From positions 372,001 to 436,000 of the forward strand of contig NZ_FNCS01000003.1 in the NCBI RefSeq assembly GCF_900100665.1: a stretch of 64,000 nucleotides of DNA, in the 5' to 3' direction. The position numbers and the translations under genes are program-made. How positions within the stretch are numbered: position 1 is the stretch's first letter; each line of letters begins with the position of its first letter. This document shows, in pieces, positions 19,423 through 28,130 of the stretch. This stretch comes from Pelagibacterium luteolum. GTDB lineage: Bacteria; Pseudomonadota; Alphaproteobacteria; Rhizobiales; Devosiaceae. A model generated the notes under the pieces. That model was not told the origin of the DNA. It saw nothing but the letters and a program-made list of their open reading frames with translations, and ran no database searches.

Positions 19423-20550
19423 ATGTTGGACATCCTCTCCGATTTCACACTGCAGAACGTGATGATCGGCGCAACGCTTTTGGGCATCATCTCGGGCGTG
19501 CTGGGGACATTCGCCGTTCTGCGAAAGCAGAGTCTATTGGGCGACACCCTGTCTCATGCGGCCCTTCCCGGCATTTGTATCGGATTTCTGGTGGCCGGCA
19601 CGCGCAGTCTGCCATTCATCCTGACGGGCGCATTGCTCGCAGGCGCTGCGGCGGCGCTCGTGGTGGTGTTTCTTACACGGACCACGCGCCTCAAGACCGA
19701 TGCCAGCCTGGGTATCGCGCTGTCGGTGTTTTTCGCCCTCGGCATCGTTTTGCTCACGATGATCCAGAACCAGGGCAACGCCGCGCAAGGCGGGTTGGAT
19801 TCGTTCCTGTTCGGGCAGGCGGCCGCCATCCTGCGGTCCGACCTCTACGTAATGGGCGCGATCACGCTGACCGCAGTTGCACTGGTGACCGGGCTCTGGA
19901 AGGAATTCAAGCTCATCAGCTTTGATCCGTCCTATGCCCGTACTCTCGGTCTGCCGGTGCTCGCGCTGGAGGTCCTGCTGACAACGATGATCGCCTTGGC
20001 AGTCGTTGTCGGCCTCCAAATGGTCGGCGTAATCCTCATGGCTGCAATGATTATTGCCCCCGCCGTCGCGGCGCGGCAGTGGACAAACAAACTTGGCGTC
20101 ATGGCGGCGCTCTCGGCACTGTTCGGGGTCGTATCGGGACTGGTCGGGTCGGTAATCAGCGCCAGCGCCACAGGCCTTTCGACGGGGCCCCTGATTGTTT
20201 TAGCCGCTTCCGTTATCGTTGTTACCTCGTTGGTTTTCGCTCCAGAGACCGGCCTGCTCCCTACTGCTCTACGCGTTAGGCGCGACAAGTTCAGTCTCAA
20301 AAGCCGCCTCGTGCTCGGCACGATATATCGCTTGGCTGCAGAACACGGAGACCCCGCCTACCCTGCCGAACAGGCGATGATCGATGCTTTTCATCGCACA
20401 GACACCTCCGCAGTGCTTTCTCGCTTGGAGCAGCGCGGCCTGGTCAGATCGACCGCTCATCATCCTGAGCCGACTCCCCATTGGGTTCTGACCCCCAAGG
20501 GCCTCGAGCAGGCACAAACGCCCCTCGATCAGTCCGGGGAAACGCAATGA
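19423..20550 (+). CDS. Metal ABC transporter permease 1 with C-terminal winged-helix-like extension
   Basis: 375 residues from ATG 19423 (a TTG at 19417 overlaps the preceding stop). Residues ~1-290 form the multi-span ABC-3 permease domain (LGIISGVLGTFAVLRKQSLLGD is family-typical). The last ~85 residues are soluble and read as a winged helix: DTSAVLSRLEQRGLVRS, then PHWVLTPKGLEQA, similar to the DNA-binding wing of DtxR/MntR-type regulators. Extended permeases of this kind occur in MntC/TroC lineages, but the function of the tail is unknown to me. It overlaps permease 2 by 4 bases. Confidence 0.88.
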   Translation: MLDILSDFTLQNVMIGATLLGIISGVLGTFAVLRKQSLLGDTLSHAALPGICIGFLVAGTRSLPFILTGALLAGAAAALVVVFLTRTTRLKTDASLGIALSVFFALGIVLLTMIQNQGNAAQGGLDSFLFGQAAAILRSDLYVMGAITLTAVALVTGLWKEFKLISFDPSYARTLGLPVLALEVLLTTMIALAVVVGLQMVGVILMAAMIIAPAVAARQWTNKLGVMAALSALFGVVSGLVGSVISASATGLSTGPLIVLAASVIVVTSLVFAPETGLLPTALRVRRDKFSLKSRLVLGTIYRLAAEHGDPAYPAEQAMIDAFHRTDTSAVLSRLEQRGLVRSTAHHPEPTPHWVLTPKGLEQAQTPLDQSGETQ

Positions 20551-21689
20551 ACGCCTTTTTCAACAGCCCCGACGCCATGATCATGCTTACCGGCAGTCTG
20601 GTGGGCATCGCCGCCACCTTGCTGGGTACATTCCTCATTCTACGCGGTTCGGCGATGCTGTCGGATGCCATCTCCCACTCAATGGTTTTCGGGATCATCA
20701 TCGTGTGGATGATTACTGGACAGACCAGCGGCCCCATTCAGATATTGGGCGCGGTGCTGACCGGGCTGTTGACAGTGTCGCTCACGCAATTGCTCACCCA
20801 GACCAAGCGCGTGAAAACCGATGCGGCGATCGGGCTGGTCTTCCCGGTCCTGTTTTCCATAGGTGTTCTGTTGATCAATCTCTACGCTCGGGATGTCCAT
20901 ATCGACGCGCACACTGTGCTCTTGGGCGAAATAGGCTTTGTCTGGCTCGATGCCTACGAGATCGGCGGCGTTTTGGTGCCCGAAGCGGTCGTGTGGATGG
21001 GACTGATGACATTGATCAACCTGGGGTTTGTCACGCTCTTTTACAAAGAACTCAAGCTCGCGACCTTCGATGTCGCTCTGGCAAAAGCGCTCGGCTTTGC
21101 GCCGGCGATCCTCACTTATGGGCTCATGGCGCTGCTGAGCGGCACGGCCGTCGCGGCATTCGACGCCGTCGGCGCGATCCTCTTTATTGCCTTCGTTATT
21201 GTCCCGCCCTCGGCAGCCTATCTTCTAACGGATCGGCTCTGGATTATGCTCGTGGCGGGCAGCGCAATCTCAATCGCCTCGGCGATTTCAGGCTACGGCT
21301 TCGCTTTGCTCTTTAATGTTTCGATCGGCGGCATGATGGCGCTCATGAGCGGCGTTTTCTTCCTTGGCTGCTTCGCCTTCGGGCCACGCTATGGACTGAT
21401 CGCACAGACTTTGCGGGCGCAGGCGCGGCATAGCGAGAATGCCAGTCGCACCCTTGCGGTTCATCTCTTCAATCATGAGGGCCAAACCAATGCCGATGAG
21501 GAAAATGTCGCTGCGGCTCTACGCGAGCACTTGCATTGGACACCCGCCAAGGCGCAGCGCACCCTGGTGAAAAGCCTCGACGACGGCCTGATCACGCGTT
21601 CAGGTCGCCGCCTGGCACTAACGCCCAAGGGCCGCGCCACGGCACGCGAAATCCTCGAGCCCTGGGCACAAAAAGAGCCGGCACCATAA
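20547..21689 (+). CDS. Metal ABC transporter permease 2 with C-terminal winged-helix-like extension
   Basis: 380 residues from the ATGA overlap at 20547; the longer frame starting upstream lies within permease 1. Multi-span ABC-3 domain (LLGTFLILRGSAMLSDAISH), then from about residue 290 a soluble tail with EENVAAALREHLHWTPAKAQ, LVKSLDDGLITRS and RRLALTPKGRATARE, again a winged-helix-like pattern ending in a wing with LTPKGR. Both permeases of the heterodimer therefore carry a cytoplasmic domain of the same kind. Last gene of the importer operon; the stop lies within the hairpin used as terminator on the other strand. Confidence 0.88.
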   Translation: MNAFFNSPDAMIMLTGSLVGIAATLLGTFLILRGSAMLSDAISHSMVFGIIIVWMITGQTSGPIQILGAVLTGLLTVSLTQLLTQTKRVKTDAAIGLVFPVLFSIGVLLINLYARDVHIDAHTVLLGEIGFVWLDAYEIGGVLVPEAVVWMGLMTLINLGFVTLFYKELKLATFDVALAKALGFAPAILTYGLMALLSGTAVAAFDAVGAILFIAFVIVPPSAAYLLTDRLWIMLVAGSAISIASAISGYGFALLFNVSIGGMMALMSGVFFLGCFAFGPRYGLIAQTLRAQARHSENASRTLAVHLFNHEGQTNADEENVAAALREHLHWTPAKAQRTLVKSLDDGLITRSGRRLALTPKGRATAREILEPWAQKEPAP

Positions 21690-21701
21690 AGGCGCCGGCT
21701 C
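21670..21701 (-). terminator. Intrinsic terminator of the tct operon
   Basis: Minus-strand stem GAGCCGGCGCC with GGTGCCGGCTC (one G-U pair), loop TTTAT, then five T (complement of 21670-21674). It overlaps the last codons of the convergent metal permease gene, where the same hairpin lacks a T tract. Confidence 0.8.
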
Positions 21702-21747
21702 ACGCAGGACGTCCCAGGAGGAGCAGGACATGCTGCGAATCTCCGAT

Positions 21748-23277
21748 TTAGTCGCCATCCATTGCAAAGACGGTCTTGGATTTGTCTCTCGCCATCATGC
21801 GCCAGAGAATTGGCCCAATAACGGCCGCAGCCGCGATCGCATAAATGGTGAGCGCGATTGGGGAAGTGACAAGGAACGTCCAGTCCCCGCGATTGATCAT
21901 CAACCCACGCCTCAACTGCTCCTCGGCGAGCGGGCCAAGAATGGCGCCGACCAACACGGGAGCGAGCGGATAGCCAAAGCGCCGCATCACAAAACCGATC
22001 ACCCCAAAAAACAGCAGCAGGATTAGAGCGAATGCTGAGCCTTGAGCACCCACAATGCCCAACGTCGCAAATGTCAGGATACCTGCATAGAGCCAGGGCC
22101 GCGGGATCATCAGCAGCCGCACCCAGATGCCGACGAATGGCAAGTTGAGAATCAGCAGCATAAAGTTTGCGATGAAAAGGCTCGCCACCAATCCCCATAC
22201 CAGTGTCGGGTTGGACGTAAACAAAAGCGGTCCGGGCTGGAGCCCGTATTGCTGAAATCCAGCCAGCATCATCGCTGCGGTGGCGGAGGTCGGCAAACCA
22301 AGTGTCAAAAGCGGAATTAGGGTGCCGGCAGCCGACGCATTGTTCGCGGCCTCCGGTCCGGCAACACCTTCTATCGCGCCTTTATTGCCTTCAAACTCGG
22401 CCTTTGACTGTCCTTTGGCCGCCTTTCGCTCGGTGGAATAAGATAGGAACGTGGGAATCTCTGCCCCGCCGGTCGGCAATGGTCCAAAAAGAAATCCGAG
22501 CCCGGCACCCCGCAGATAAGGGAAGATGCAGCGCTTTAGATCTTGAAATGAAAGCCAGACCGAGCCCTTGATGGCCTCGACGGTCTCGTCGACGTCGATC
22601 TTCTTGGACGCTATGTAGAGGGTTTCACCGATCGCAAAGAGCCCAACGGCCACAATGGCAATCGAGATGTTGTCGCGCAATTCGGGGACACCGAATGACA
22701 GTCGCGGCTGGCCGGTGAGTTTATCGATACCGACCAGCCCGATAGCAAGGCCGATGAATAACGCCGTCAATCCACGCGCAACCGAACCGCCAAATGCCGC
22801 GGACACCGTGACGAATGAGAGAACCATCAGCGCGAAATACTCGGCAGGACCAAACGAAAGCGCGACACTCACCATGAATGGCGAGACCAGCGCGATGCCG
22901 ATGGTGCCCACCGTCCCGCCAAAGAACGAGCCAATCGCCGCCGCTCCCAGCGCTTTGCCACCTCGTCCGGAGCGAGCCATCTTGTTACCTTCGACCGCGG
23001 TCATTATCGAGGCGGTTTCGCCTGGCGTATTGAGCAGGATCGAGGAGATGGCGCCCCCATACATGCCGCCATAATAGATACCGGCAAACATGATCAGAGA
23101 GCCGGTTGCGCCGAACGAAAGTGAGATCGGCAGCAAAAGCGCGACAGTCAGTGCCGGCCCGATGCCGGGCATTACACCAACAGCTGTACCCAGCAGCACC
23201 CCGATCAGCGCAAAGACTAAATTCATTGGTTGGGTTGCGACCGCAAGCCCATCCAGCAGAAGCAGAAAAGTGTCCAT
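21748..23277 (-). CDS. tctA: Tripartite tricarboxylate transporter large permease TctA
   Basis: 509-residue membrane protein with about 12 hydrophobic segments. TctA hallmarks are present: [20 protein letters not shown] with [21 protein letters not shown] and the internal repeat element [13 protein letters not shown]. It forms the sodium- or proton-coupled channel of a TTT importer for citrate-like carboxylates. It is the third gene of tctC-tctB-tctA and ends at the terminator shared with the convergent metal importer. Confidence 0.96.
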   Translation of the reverse strand: MDTFLLLLDGLAVATQPMNLVFALIGVLLGTAVGVMPGIGPALTVALLLPISLSFGATGSLIMFAGIYYGGMYGGAISSILLNTPGETASIMTAVEGNKMARSGRGGKALGAAAIGSFFGGTVGTIGIALVSPFMVSVALSFGPAEYFALMVLSFVTVSAAFGGSVARGLTALFIGLAIGLVGIDKLTGQPRLSFGVPELRDNISIAIVAVGLFAIGETLYIASKKIDVDETVEAIKGSVWLSFQDLKRCIFPYLRGAGLGFLFGPLPTGGAEIPTFLSYSTERKAAKGQSKAEFEGNKGAIEGVAGPEAANNASAAGTLIPLLTLGLPTSATAAMMLAGFQQYGLQPGPLLFTSNPTLVWGLVASLFIANFMLLILNLPFVGIWVRLLMIPRPWLYAGILTFATLGIVGAQGSAFALILLLFFGVIGFVMRRFGYPLAPVLVGAILGPLAEEQLRRGLMINRGDWTFLVTSPIALTIYAIAAAAVIGPILWRMMARDKSKTVFAMDGD

Positions 23278-23298
23278 CAGTTCAAATCCTTGGGCGCT

Positions 23299-23832
23299 TT
23301 AGCGCCGGAACAGGCCATCGATGAAGCGCTCTACCGGGCCCGCCGGGAGCGAAAGACTGAGACCATGGCGAAACAGGACGTAAAGAAAAGCCGAAACGCC
23401 AATGCCCACCAAGATGGCAAACCAGAGCGGTCGCCGGCCAAGTCCGCGCGCTGCAAAGCCGAACAGCGTTCCGGCAGCGACAATGAAACCGACGCCCCCA
23501 TAGAGCAGACCGATCTTGGCAACCAGCGCACCGACGATCCAACCGACCGCGGTGAGATTCATCGGCTCCCGCTCGGGAAAGCTGTTGCGCAGCGCCATGA
23601 AGACGGTGGCGACACCGAATACGGCAAGACCGGCAGCGATGAGATAGGGGAAAATTTCCGGCCCGAACTGGGCATAGGACTGGCGCACCGGATAGGTCGT
23701 CCCATCCCACGCAATCAACGCCGCAAACAGGAAAAGACCGGCCGCGATCGCGAGACCGCCCAGATCGCGTGCCCGATTGGGATCGGAGGACCGGCTTGCG
23801 CCGGCCCCCTCATTTGCGTGCCCGGAACTCAC
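23299..23832 (-). CDS. tctB: Tripartite tricarboxylate transporter small permease TctB
   Basis: 177 residues with four hydrophobic segments, the usual TctB topology (first at LGGLAIAAGLFLFAALIAW). The GTG start overlaps the tctC stop in GTGA, implying coupled translation. TctB proteins are poorly conserved, so the call rests on topology, size and position between tctC and tctA. Confidence 0.92.
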   Translation of the reverse strand: MSSGHANEGAGASRSSDPNRARDLGGLAIAAGLFLFAALIAWDGTTYPVRQSYAQFGPEIFPYLIAAGLAVFGVATVFMALRNSFPEREPMNLTAVGWIVGALVAKIGLLYGGVGFIVAAGTLFGFAARGLGRRPLWFAILVGIGVSAFLYVLFRHGLSLSLPAGPVERFIDGLFRR

Positions 23833-24788
23833 TGGGAAATGCCCAGTTCGGCCAGGATGGCGTCCGTCGCTTCGATTTCGCCAGCCAGATACTCGGCGAA
23901 AGCGTCACCGTCCATGTAGGTGTTAACCCAGCCGCGCGTCAGCAACTCATCGTTCCAGGTGTCCGAATCCGCCATCGTACGGATGACATCGAGCAGTTCA
24001 TTAGTCTGCTCTTCCGAAATCCCCGGAGCGGCCGCGATCATGCGCCAGTTCTGAAGATCGACCTCATAGCCCTGCTCGACGAATGTCGGAACGTCGGTGT
24101 AGTCCTGCGGCTCAATGGCCGTGATGCCGATGCCACGAACGGTGCCAGCGTCAAGCTGAGCGGAGAACTCGGAATATCCCGAGATACCAACAGTCACCTG
24201 ATTGCCCAGGATAGCCGCAAGCGCTTCGCCGCCGCCTGAGAATGGAATGTAGTTGATCAACGCCGGGTCGACGCCTGCCGCCTTGGCGAAAAGCCCAGCG
24301 GCGATGTGGTCCGCACCGCCGGCCGAGCCCCCGGCCCAGGTTACAGACCCGGGGTCTTCCTGCAACATCGCTGCAAGATCTTCAGCATTCTGGATCGGGC
24401 TGCTTTCAGGAACCACGACCATCACATACTCGCCGGTGAGGCGAGCAAGTGGGGTCACGTCGCCGAGCCCGACAGGCGATGCGTTGGCGATGACCGCACC
24501 AACCATCACGTAACCACCAACGATGGTCGCTTCAGGATCGCCCGAGGACTGGTTGATGAACTGCTGCAGACCGATCGTACCGCCGGCACCTGCCACATTC
24601 TCGACCTGGATGTTGGAGACAAGACCTTCAGCCTGAAGTGTGGATTGAATAGTGCGCGCTGTCTGGTCCCAGCCACCGCCGGGTCCAGCGGGCGCCATGA
24701 TCTTGAGACTGTCGATGGCGAGCGCAGGCACACTGAGCGTAACCACCGCAAGTGCGGCACCAGCCAGTTTCATCGAGAGAAAATTCAC
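23829..24788 (-). CDS. tctC: Tripartite tricarboxylate transporter substrate-binding protein TctC
   Basis: 319 residues, periplasmic. GTG start at 24788 with a GGAGG ribosome site 7-8 bases upstream. A signal peptide (LAGAALAVVTLSVPALA) is followed by the Bug/TctC-type LKIMAPAGPGGGWDQTAR and later WAGGSAGGADHIAAGL, both family hallmarks of the ligand-binding cleft. The substrate is probably a di- or tricarboxylate. Expression is probably controlled by the divergently encoded TctDE system across a ~215-base gap. Confidence 0.95.
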   Translation of the reverse strand: MNFLSMKLAGAALAVVTLSVPALAIDSLKIMAPAGPGGGWDQTARTIQSTLQAEGLVSNIQVENVAGAGGTIGLQQFINQSSGDPEATIVGGYVMVGAVIANASPVGLGDVTPLARLTGEYVMVVVPESSPIQNAEDLAAMLQEDPGSVTWAGGSAGGADHIAAGLFAKAAGVDPALINYIPFSGGGEALAAILGNQVTVGISGYSEFSAQLDAGTVRGIGITAIEPQDYTDVPTFVEQGYEVDLQNWRMIAAAPGISEEQTNELLDVIRTMADSDTWNDELLTRGWVNTYMDGDAFAEYLAGEIEATDAILAELGISQ

Positions 24789-25002
24789 GTATAGTCCTCC
24801 TCAAAGGTCTGTTTTTCTTTGCGAAAAGCCCGAAAGGAAGACGTAGCGATTCCGTCGGTGAAACGCGTATATCGCGCACCGCTCCTCCCTCTTGCCAAGC
24901 CTGCCTCCAGTCGGGTTAATGGCCGACACGGTGACCTGGCAGCTCCTCAACACCGACGATAGATCGGCAAGCTGTCACCAACCTGTCAGGAGGGACAGCA
25001 CC

Positions 25003-25683
25003 CTGCGCATACTCGTAGTCGAAGACACCGAAGATGTCGGCGAGGCCGTCGTGCATGCCTTTGAGCGCATGGGCCATGCTGTTGATTGGCAGCGCACCCG
25101 TCGCGGCAGTGAAGACGCGCTGGCGGTGCAGGAGTATGCGTTGATCGTTCTCGATATCAACCTACCCGATGGCTCGGGTTTCGACATCCTCTCAGCGCTG
25201 CGCGAACGCGGAGCGGCAACGCCCGTGTTGGTTCTCACGGCGCGCGCACTTGTCGACGATCGGGTCGATGCGTTGGATACCGGCGCAGACGACTATCTCG
25301 TCAAACCCTTCGACTTCCGCGAGCTCGAGGCACGCGCCCGCGCCCTGCTTCGCCGCCGCCAGGGAAATGCCGTATCGAACTTGTCGGTGGGCAACATCGT
25401 GCTCGACCAGACGGCACGTACGGTCAGGCTTGCCGGACACGGTGTCGAGCTGACCCGGCGGGAAACGGCATTGCTCGAAGTGCTCATGGGCCAGCCAAAT
25501 CGTGTCTTTTCCAAAGCCGATCTGCTCGACCAGCTCTACGGCTTCGATGGTGACGCCGGCCCCAATGCTATCGAGCTCTATATTGCACGTCTGCGTAAAA
25601 AGCTCTCCGGAGCGACTGCCGAAATCCGAACCCTGCGCGGAGAGGGGTATCAAATCCTGCCACCACGGTCTGGCACACCATGA
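25003..25683 (+). CDS. tctD: Response regulator TctD, OmpR/PhoB type
   Basis: About 226 residues with a receiver domain beginning RILVVEDTEDVGEAV (phosphoacceptor Asp in VLDINLPDGSG, Lys in YLVKPFD) and an OmpR winged helix (RETALLEVLMGQPNRVFSKA, LYIARLRKKL). Conserved sequence starts directly at the CTG at 25003, which has AGGAGG at 24988-24993 with 9-base spacing. No ATG, GTG or TTG lies between that ribosome site and the receiver. In-frame ATG 24919 and TTG 24892 would add 28-37 unconserved residues without a ribosome site. I prefer CTG, but this is inference. Co-operonic with tctE; expected to activate tctCBA. Confidence 0.88.
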   Translation: MRILVVEDTEDVGEAVVHAFERMGHAVDWQRTRRGSEDALAVQEYALIVLDINLPDGSGFDILSALRERGAATPVLVLTARALVDDRVDALDTGADDYLVKPFDFRELEARARALLRRRQGNAVSNLSVGNIVLDQTARTVRLAGHGVELTRRETALLEVLMGQPNRVFSKADLLDQLYGFDGDAGPNAIELYIARLRKKLSGATAEIRTLRGEGYQILPPRSGTP

Positions 25684-27074
25684 CCATCACCGGTATACGC
25701 CAGCGACGCCGGTTTTCCCTGTTCTGGCGCTTGTCCGGCATTATCGCAATCGTATTGCTGGCCGGCGCGGGCGCGCTAACCCTCGCGGCGTATGCTTATG
25801 CCCGAACCGCAGCCGACAATGCCTATGATCGGCTCCTGATCGGCGCCGCGCGCCAGATAGCCGATACGCTAGGGGCAGAGGCCGGAGCCGTCAGCGTAGA
25901 CGTCCCCACATCGGCACTGGAAACCCTTTCGATCTCGCGAACTGACCGTGTCTACTATCGCGTGTCCGCGCCGGACGGGTCGCTCGTGACGGGTTATGAG
26001 GACTTGCCGCTCCCTGAAGCGGAGGACCCATCAGATGAGGCCGTGGTGGGGGACGCACGTTATTTCGGTCAGGACATCCGGTCGGCCTCCGTCTGGCGCT
26101 ACCTCTCCGAGCAAGGCGCGACCGGCTGGGTCCGGGTCACAGTTGCCCAGACACGAGAGGCCCGTAATGCGCTGACCCTGGAATTGACGCTCGGCGCGCT
26201 TGTCCCGGTGCTTGCAATGAGCGTCTTGGCTCTGGTGGCGCTGATGGCGGCTGTGCAGATGGGACTGCGCCCCCTACGCCGCGTAGAACGCGCGCTGCGA
26301 CAGCGCGACCCCAACGATCTGACCCCACTCGACGTTGAAACTCCGGTGGAGGTCGACGCCCTGATCGCCGCGATCAATCGGGTGATGGGACGGCTGTCCG
26401 CGCGCTTGGGGGCCATGCAGCGCTATATCGAAACCTCTGCCCACCAACTGCGCACACCACTCACCAGCATCGCGGCCCAAGTCGAAATGCTCGACCGTGC
26501 CAAAGACGATAAGGCACGTGCGACGACCATCGCAAAGCTACGCCGCCGAACGGTTGAGGTCGGCCGTTTGGCCAATCAATTGCTCAGCCACGCAACGATC
26601 ATCCACCGCGCCGAAGCCATGCTCGTCGACATCGTCGACCTGCGTCAGATCGCTCAGCACGCCATTGCTGACGCAGTTCTCGAAACACTCGAACGCGACT
26701 TGACGGTCAAACTGGACGCTCCCAAAAGCCCGGTTTATGTGCGGGGGGATCTCGTGGCCCTGCGCGAAGCCCTGCGCAATCTCATCGAGAACGCCGTGCA
26801 GCACGGTGCCCAATCGCGTGTTACGGTACGCGTCGGCGAAACATTCGGCGGCCCGCAAATCTCGGTCTTCGACGATGGCCCGGGGATTGCGGAATCCCAA
26901 TGGCTGCATTTGCGCCAACGCTTCGTCACCGGCGACATCGGCGGCACAGGTCTCGGGCTGGCCATCGTTACCGATGTTGCCACAGCGCACGCAGCCACCT
27001 TGGAATTAACGCGGGCAGAGACAGGCGATTTTGGAATCACGATGGGATTTCCGCATCCGGAGGGACACTCATGA
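25680..27074 (+). CDS. tctE: Sensor histidine kinase TctE
   Basis: 464-residue inner-membrane kinase. Two transmembrane helices (IIAIVLLAGAGALTLAAYAY and a second near residues 175-200) flank a ~130-residue periplasmic domain, as in the TctE/2CSK-N family. The H-box is ETSAHQLRTPLTSI, the N-box LRNLIENAVQHG, the G-boxes DDGPGI and GGTGLGLAIV. The start overlaps the tctD stop and its own stop overlaps the start of the binding-protein gene, so the three are translated as one unit. Confidence 0.94.
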   Translation: MTITGIRQRRRFSLFWRLSGIIAIVLLAGAGALTLAAYAYARTAADNAYDRLLIGAARQIADTLGAEAGAVSVDVPTSALETLSISRTDRVYYRVSAPDGSLVTGYEDLPLPEAEDPSDEAVVGDARYFGQDIRSASVWRYLSEQGATGWVRVTVAQTREARNALTLELTLGALVPVLAMSVLALVALMAAVQMGLRPLRRVERALRQRDPNDLTPLDVETPVEVDALIAAINRVMGRLSARLGAMQRYIETSAHQLRTPLTSIAAQVEMLDRAKDDKARATTIAKLRRRTVEVGRLANQLLSHATIIHRAEAMLVDIVDLRQIAQHAIADAVLETLERDLTVKLDAPKSPVYVRGDLVALREALRNLIENAVQHGAQSRVTVRVGETFGGPQISVFDDGPGIAESQWLHLRQRFVTGDIGGTGLGLAIVTDVATAHAATLELTRAETGDFGITMGFPHPEGHS

Positions 27075-28129
27075 GAGCGCTCATAGCTATTGCGTTCACG
27101 CTCTCATGCGGCCACGTTCAGGCCCGCGACGAATACGATTTTCCATCAATTGGCGTACACACCGAAACGCTCGTCATAGAGGCTTCAGCCGACCTCGCAG
27201 CGATTGAACCCTTGATTCTCGACTTCCAGCAGACAGAGCTGGGGGTGAGCATACGCTACGCTGACTCGCTGACCAATGAGGTCTTCGCCAGGGCGATCGA
27301 AGCCTGCCACGAACAGACGACGTTCGCCGATATCATGATCACCTCTTCAGTTGATCACGTCGCCAAGCTGACAAATGACGGTTGCGCCACCCGCCATGAC
27401 CTCGCAACCACGGCTGCAGTGCCCGAATGGGCTAATTGGCGCAACGAGGCCTTCGGCTTTTCATTCGAGCCGGCCGTGATCATCTACAATTCAGATCTGG
27501 TCCCCCCGGCCGACGTGCCGCTAACGCGCAATGCGCTGGTGGAACTGCTGCGGACCAAGCCCGACGTCTATAATGGCAGGGTCGGCACCTACGACATAAC
27601 ACGCTCGGGGATAGGCTATCTGTTTGCCTTTTTTGACGCCGAACAGTCGAGCGTTTTTGGTCGCCTGCTTGAAGGTTTCGGACGTGCCGACGCCGTGCTC
27701 GAACCAACCACCGGCGCCATCCTGGAACAGATCGAGTCCGGAGACCTGCTGATCGGCTACAACCTCCTCGGCTCCTACGCCTACGGTCGGCTGCTCGCGG
27801 GCGCACCGATCGGTATCGTCTTGCCGCACGACTTCACTATCGTGCTCTCGCGCGCAGCGCTGATCCCACCCCACGCCAGCAATCCTTCCGGCGCCGCGCG
27901 CTTTCTCGACTATCTTTTGTCGGAGCGCGGCCAGTCGGTCGCCGCCGAACAGTCCTTCTTTTTCGGCTTCGACCGCCCTCCACCCGACGGCGTCATCGCC
28001 TCGGACGATTCCGGCGCGGCGACGTTTTATCGCCCGATCACTATGGGGCCCTCACTGCTGGTCACTTTGGACCAGGCCAAGCGTGCACGGTTTCTCGCCG
28101 AATGGCAGGATGCCATGTCGATCCCCTGA
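27071..28129 (+). CDS. Periplasmic solute-binding protein co-encoded with TctDE
   Basis: 352 residues from ATG 27071, overlapping the tctE stop by 4 bases. Signal peptide RALIAIAFTLSCGHVQARD; the rest has a type II periplasmic-binding-protein fold of the family 1/iron-binding-like group (EPAVIIYNSDLVPPADVPLTR, GTYDITRSGIGYL, LSRAALIPPHASNPSGAARF). No permease or ATPase gene accompanies it. The position as third gene of the two-component operon suggests it is a ligand-presenting partner of TctE rather than a transport receptor (inference). It is convergent with the next gene, with one base between the stops. Confidence 0.85.
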   Translation: MRALIAIAFTLSCGHVQARDEYDFPSIGVHTETLVIEASADLAAIEPLILDFQQTELGVSIRYADSLTNEVFARAIEACHEQTTFADIMITSSVDHVAKLTNDGCATRHDLATTAAVPEWANWRNEAFGFSFEPAVIIYNSDLVPPADVPLTRNALVELLRTKPDVYNGRVGTYDITRSGIGYLFAFFDAEQSSVFGRLLEGFGRADAVLEPTTGAILEQIESGDLLIGYNLLGSYAYGRLLAGAPIGIVLPHDFTIVLSRAALIPPHASNPSGAARFLDYLLSERGQSVAAEQSFFFGFDRPPPDGVIASDDSGAATFYRPITMGPSLLVTLDQAKRARFLAEWQDAMSIP

Positions 28130-28130
28130 C

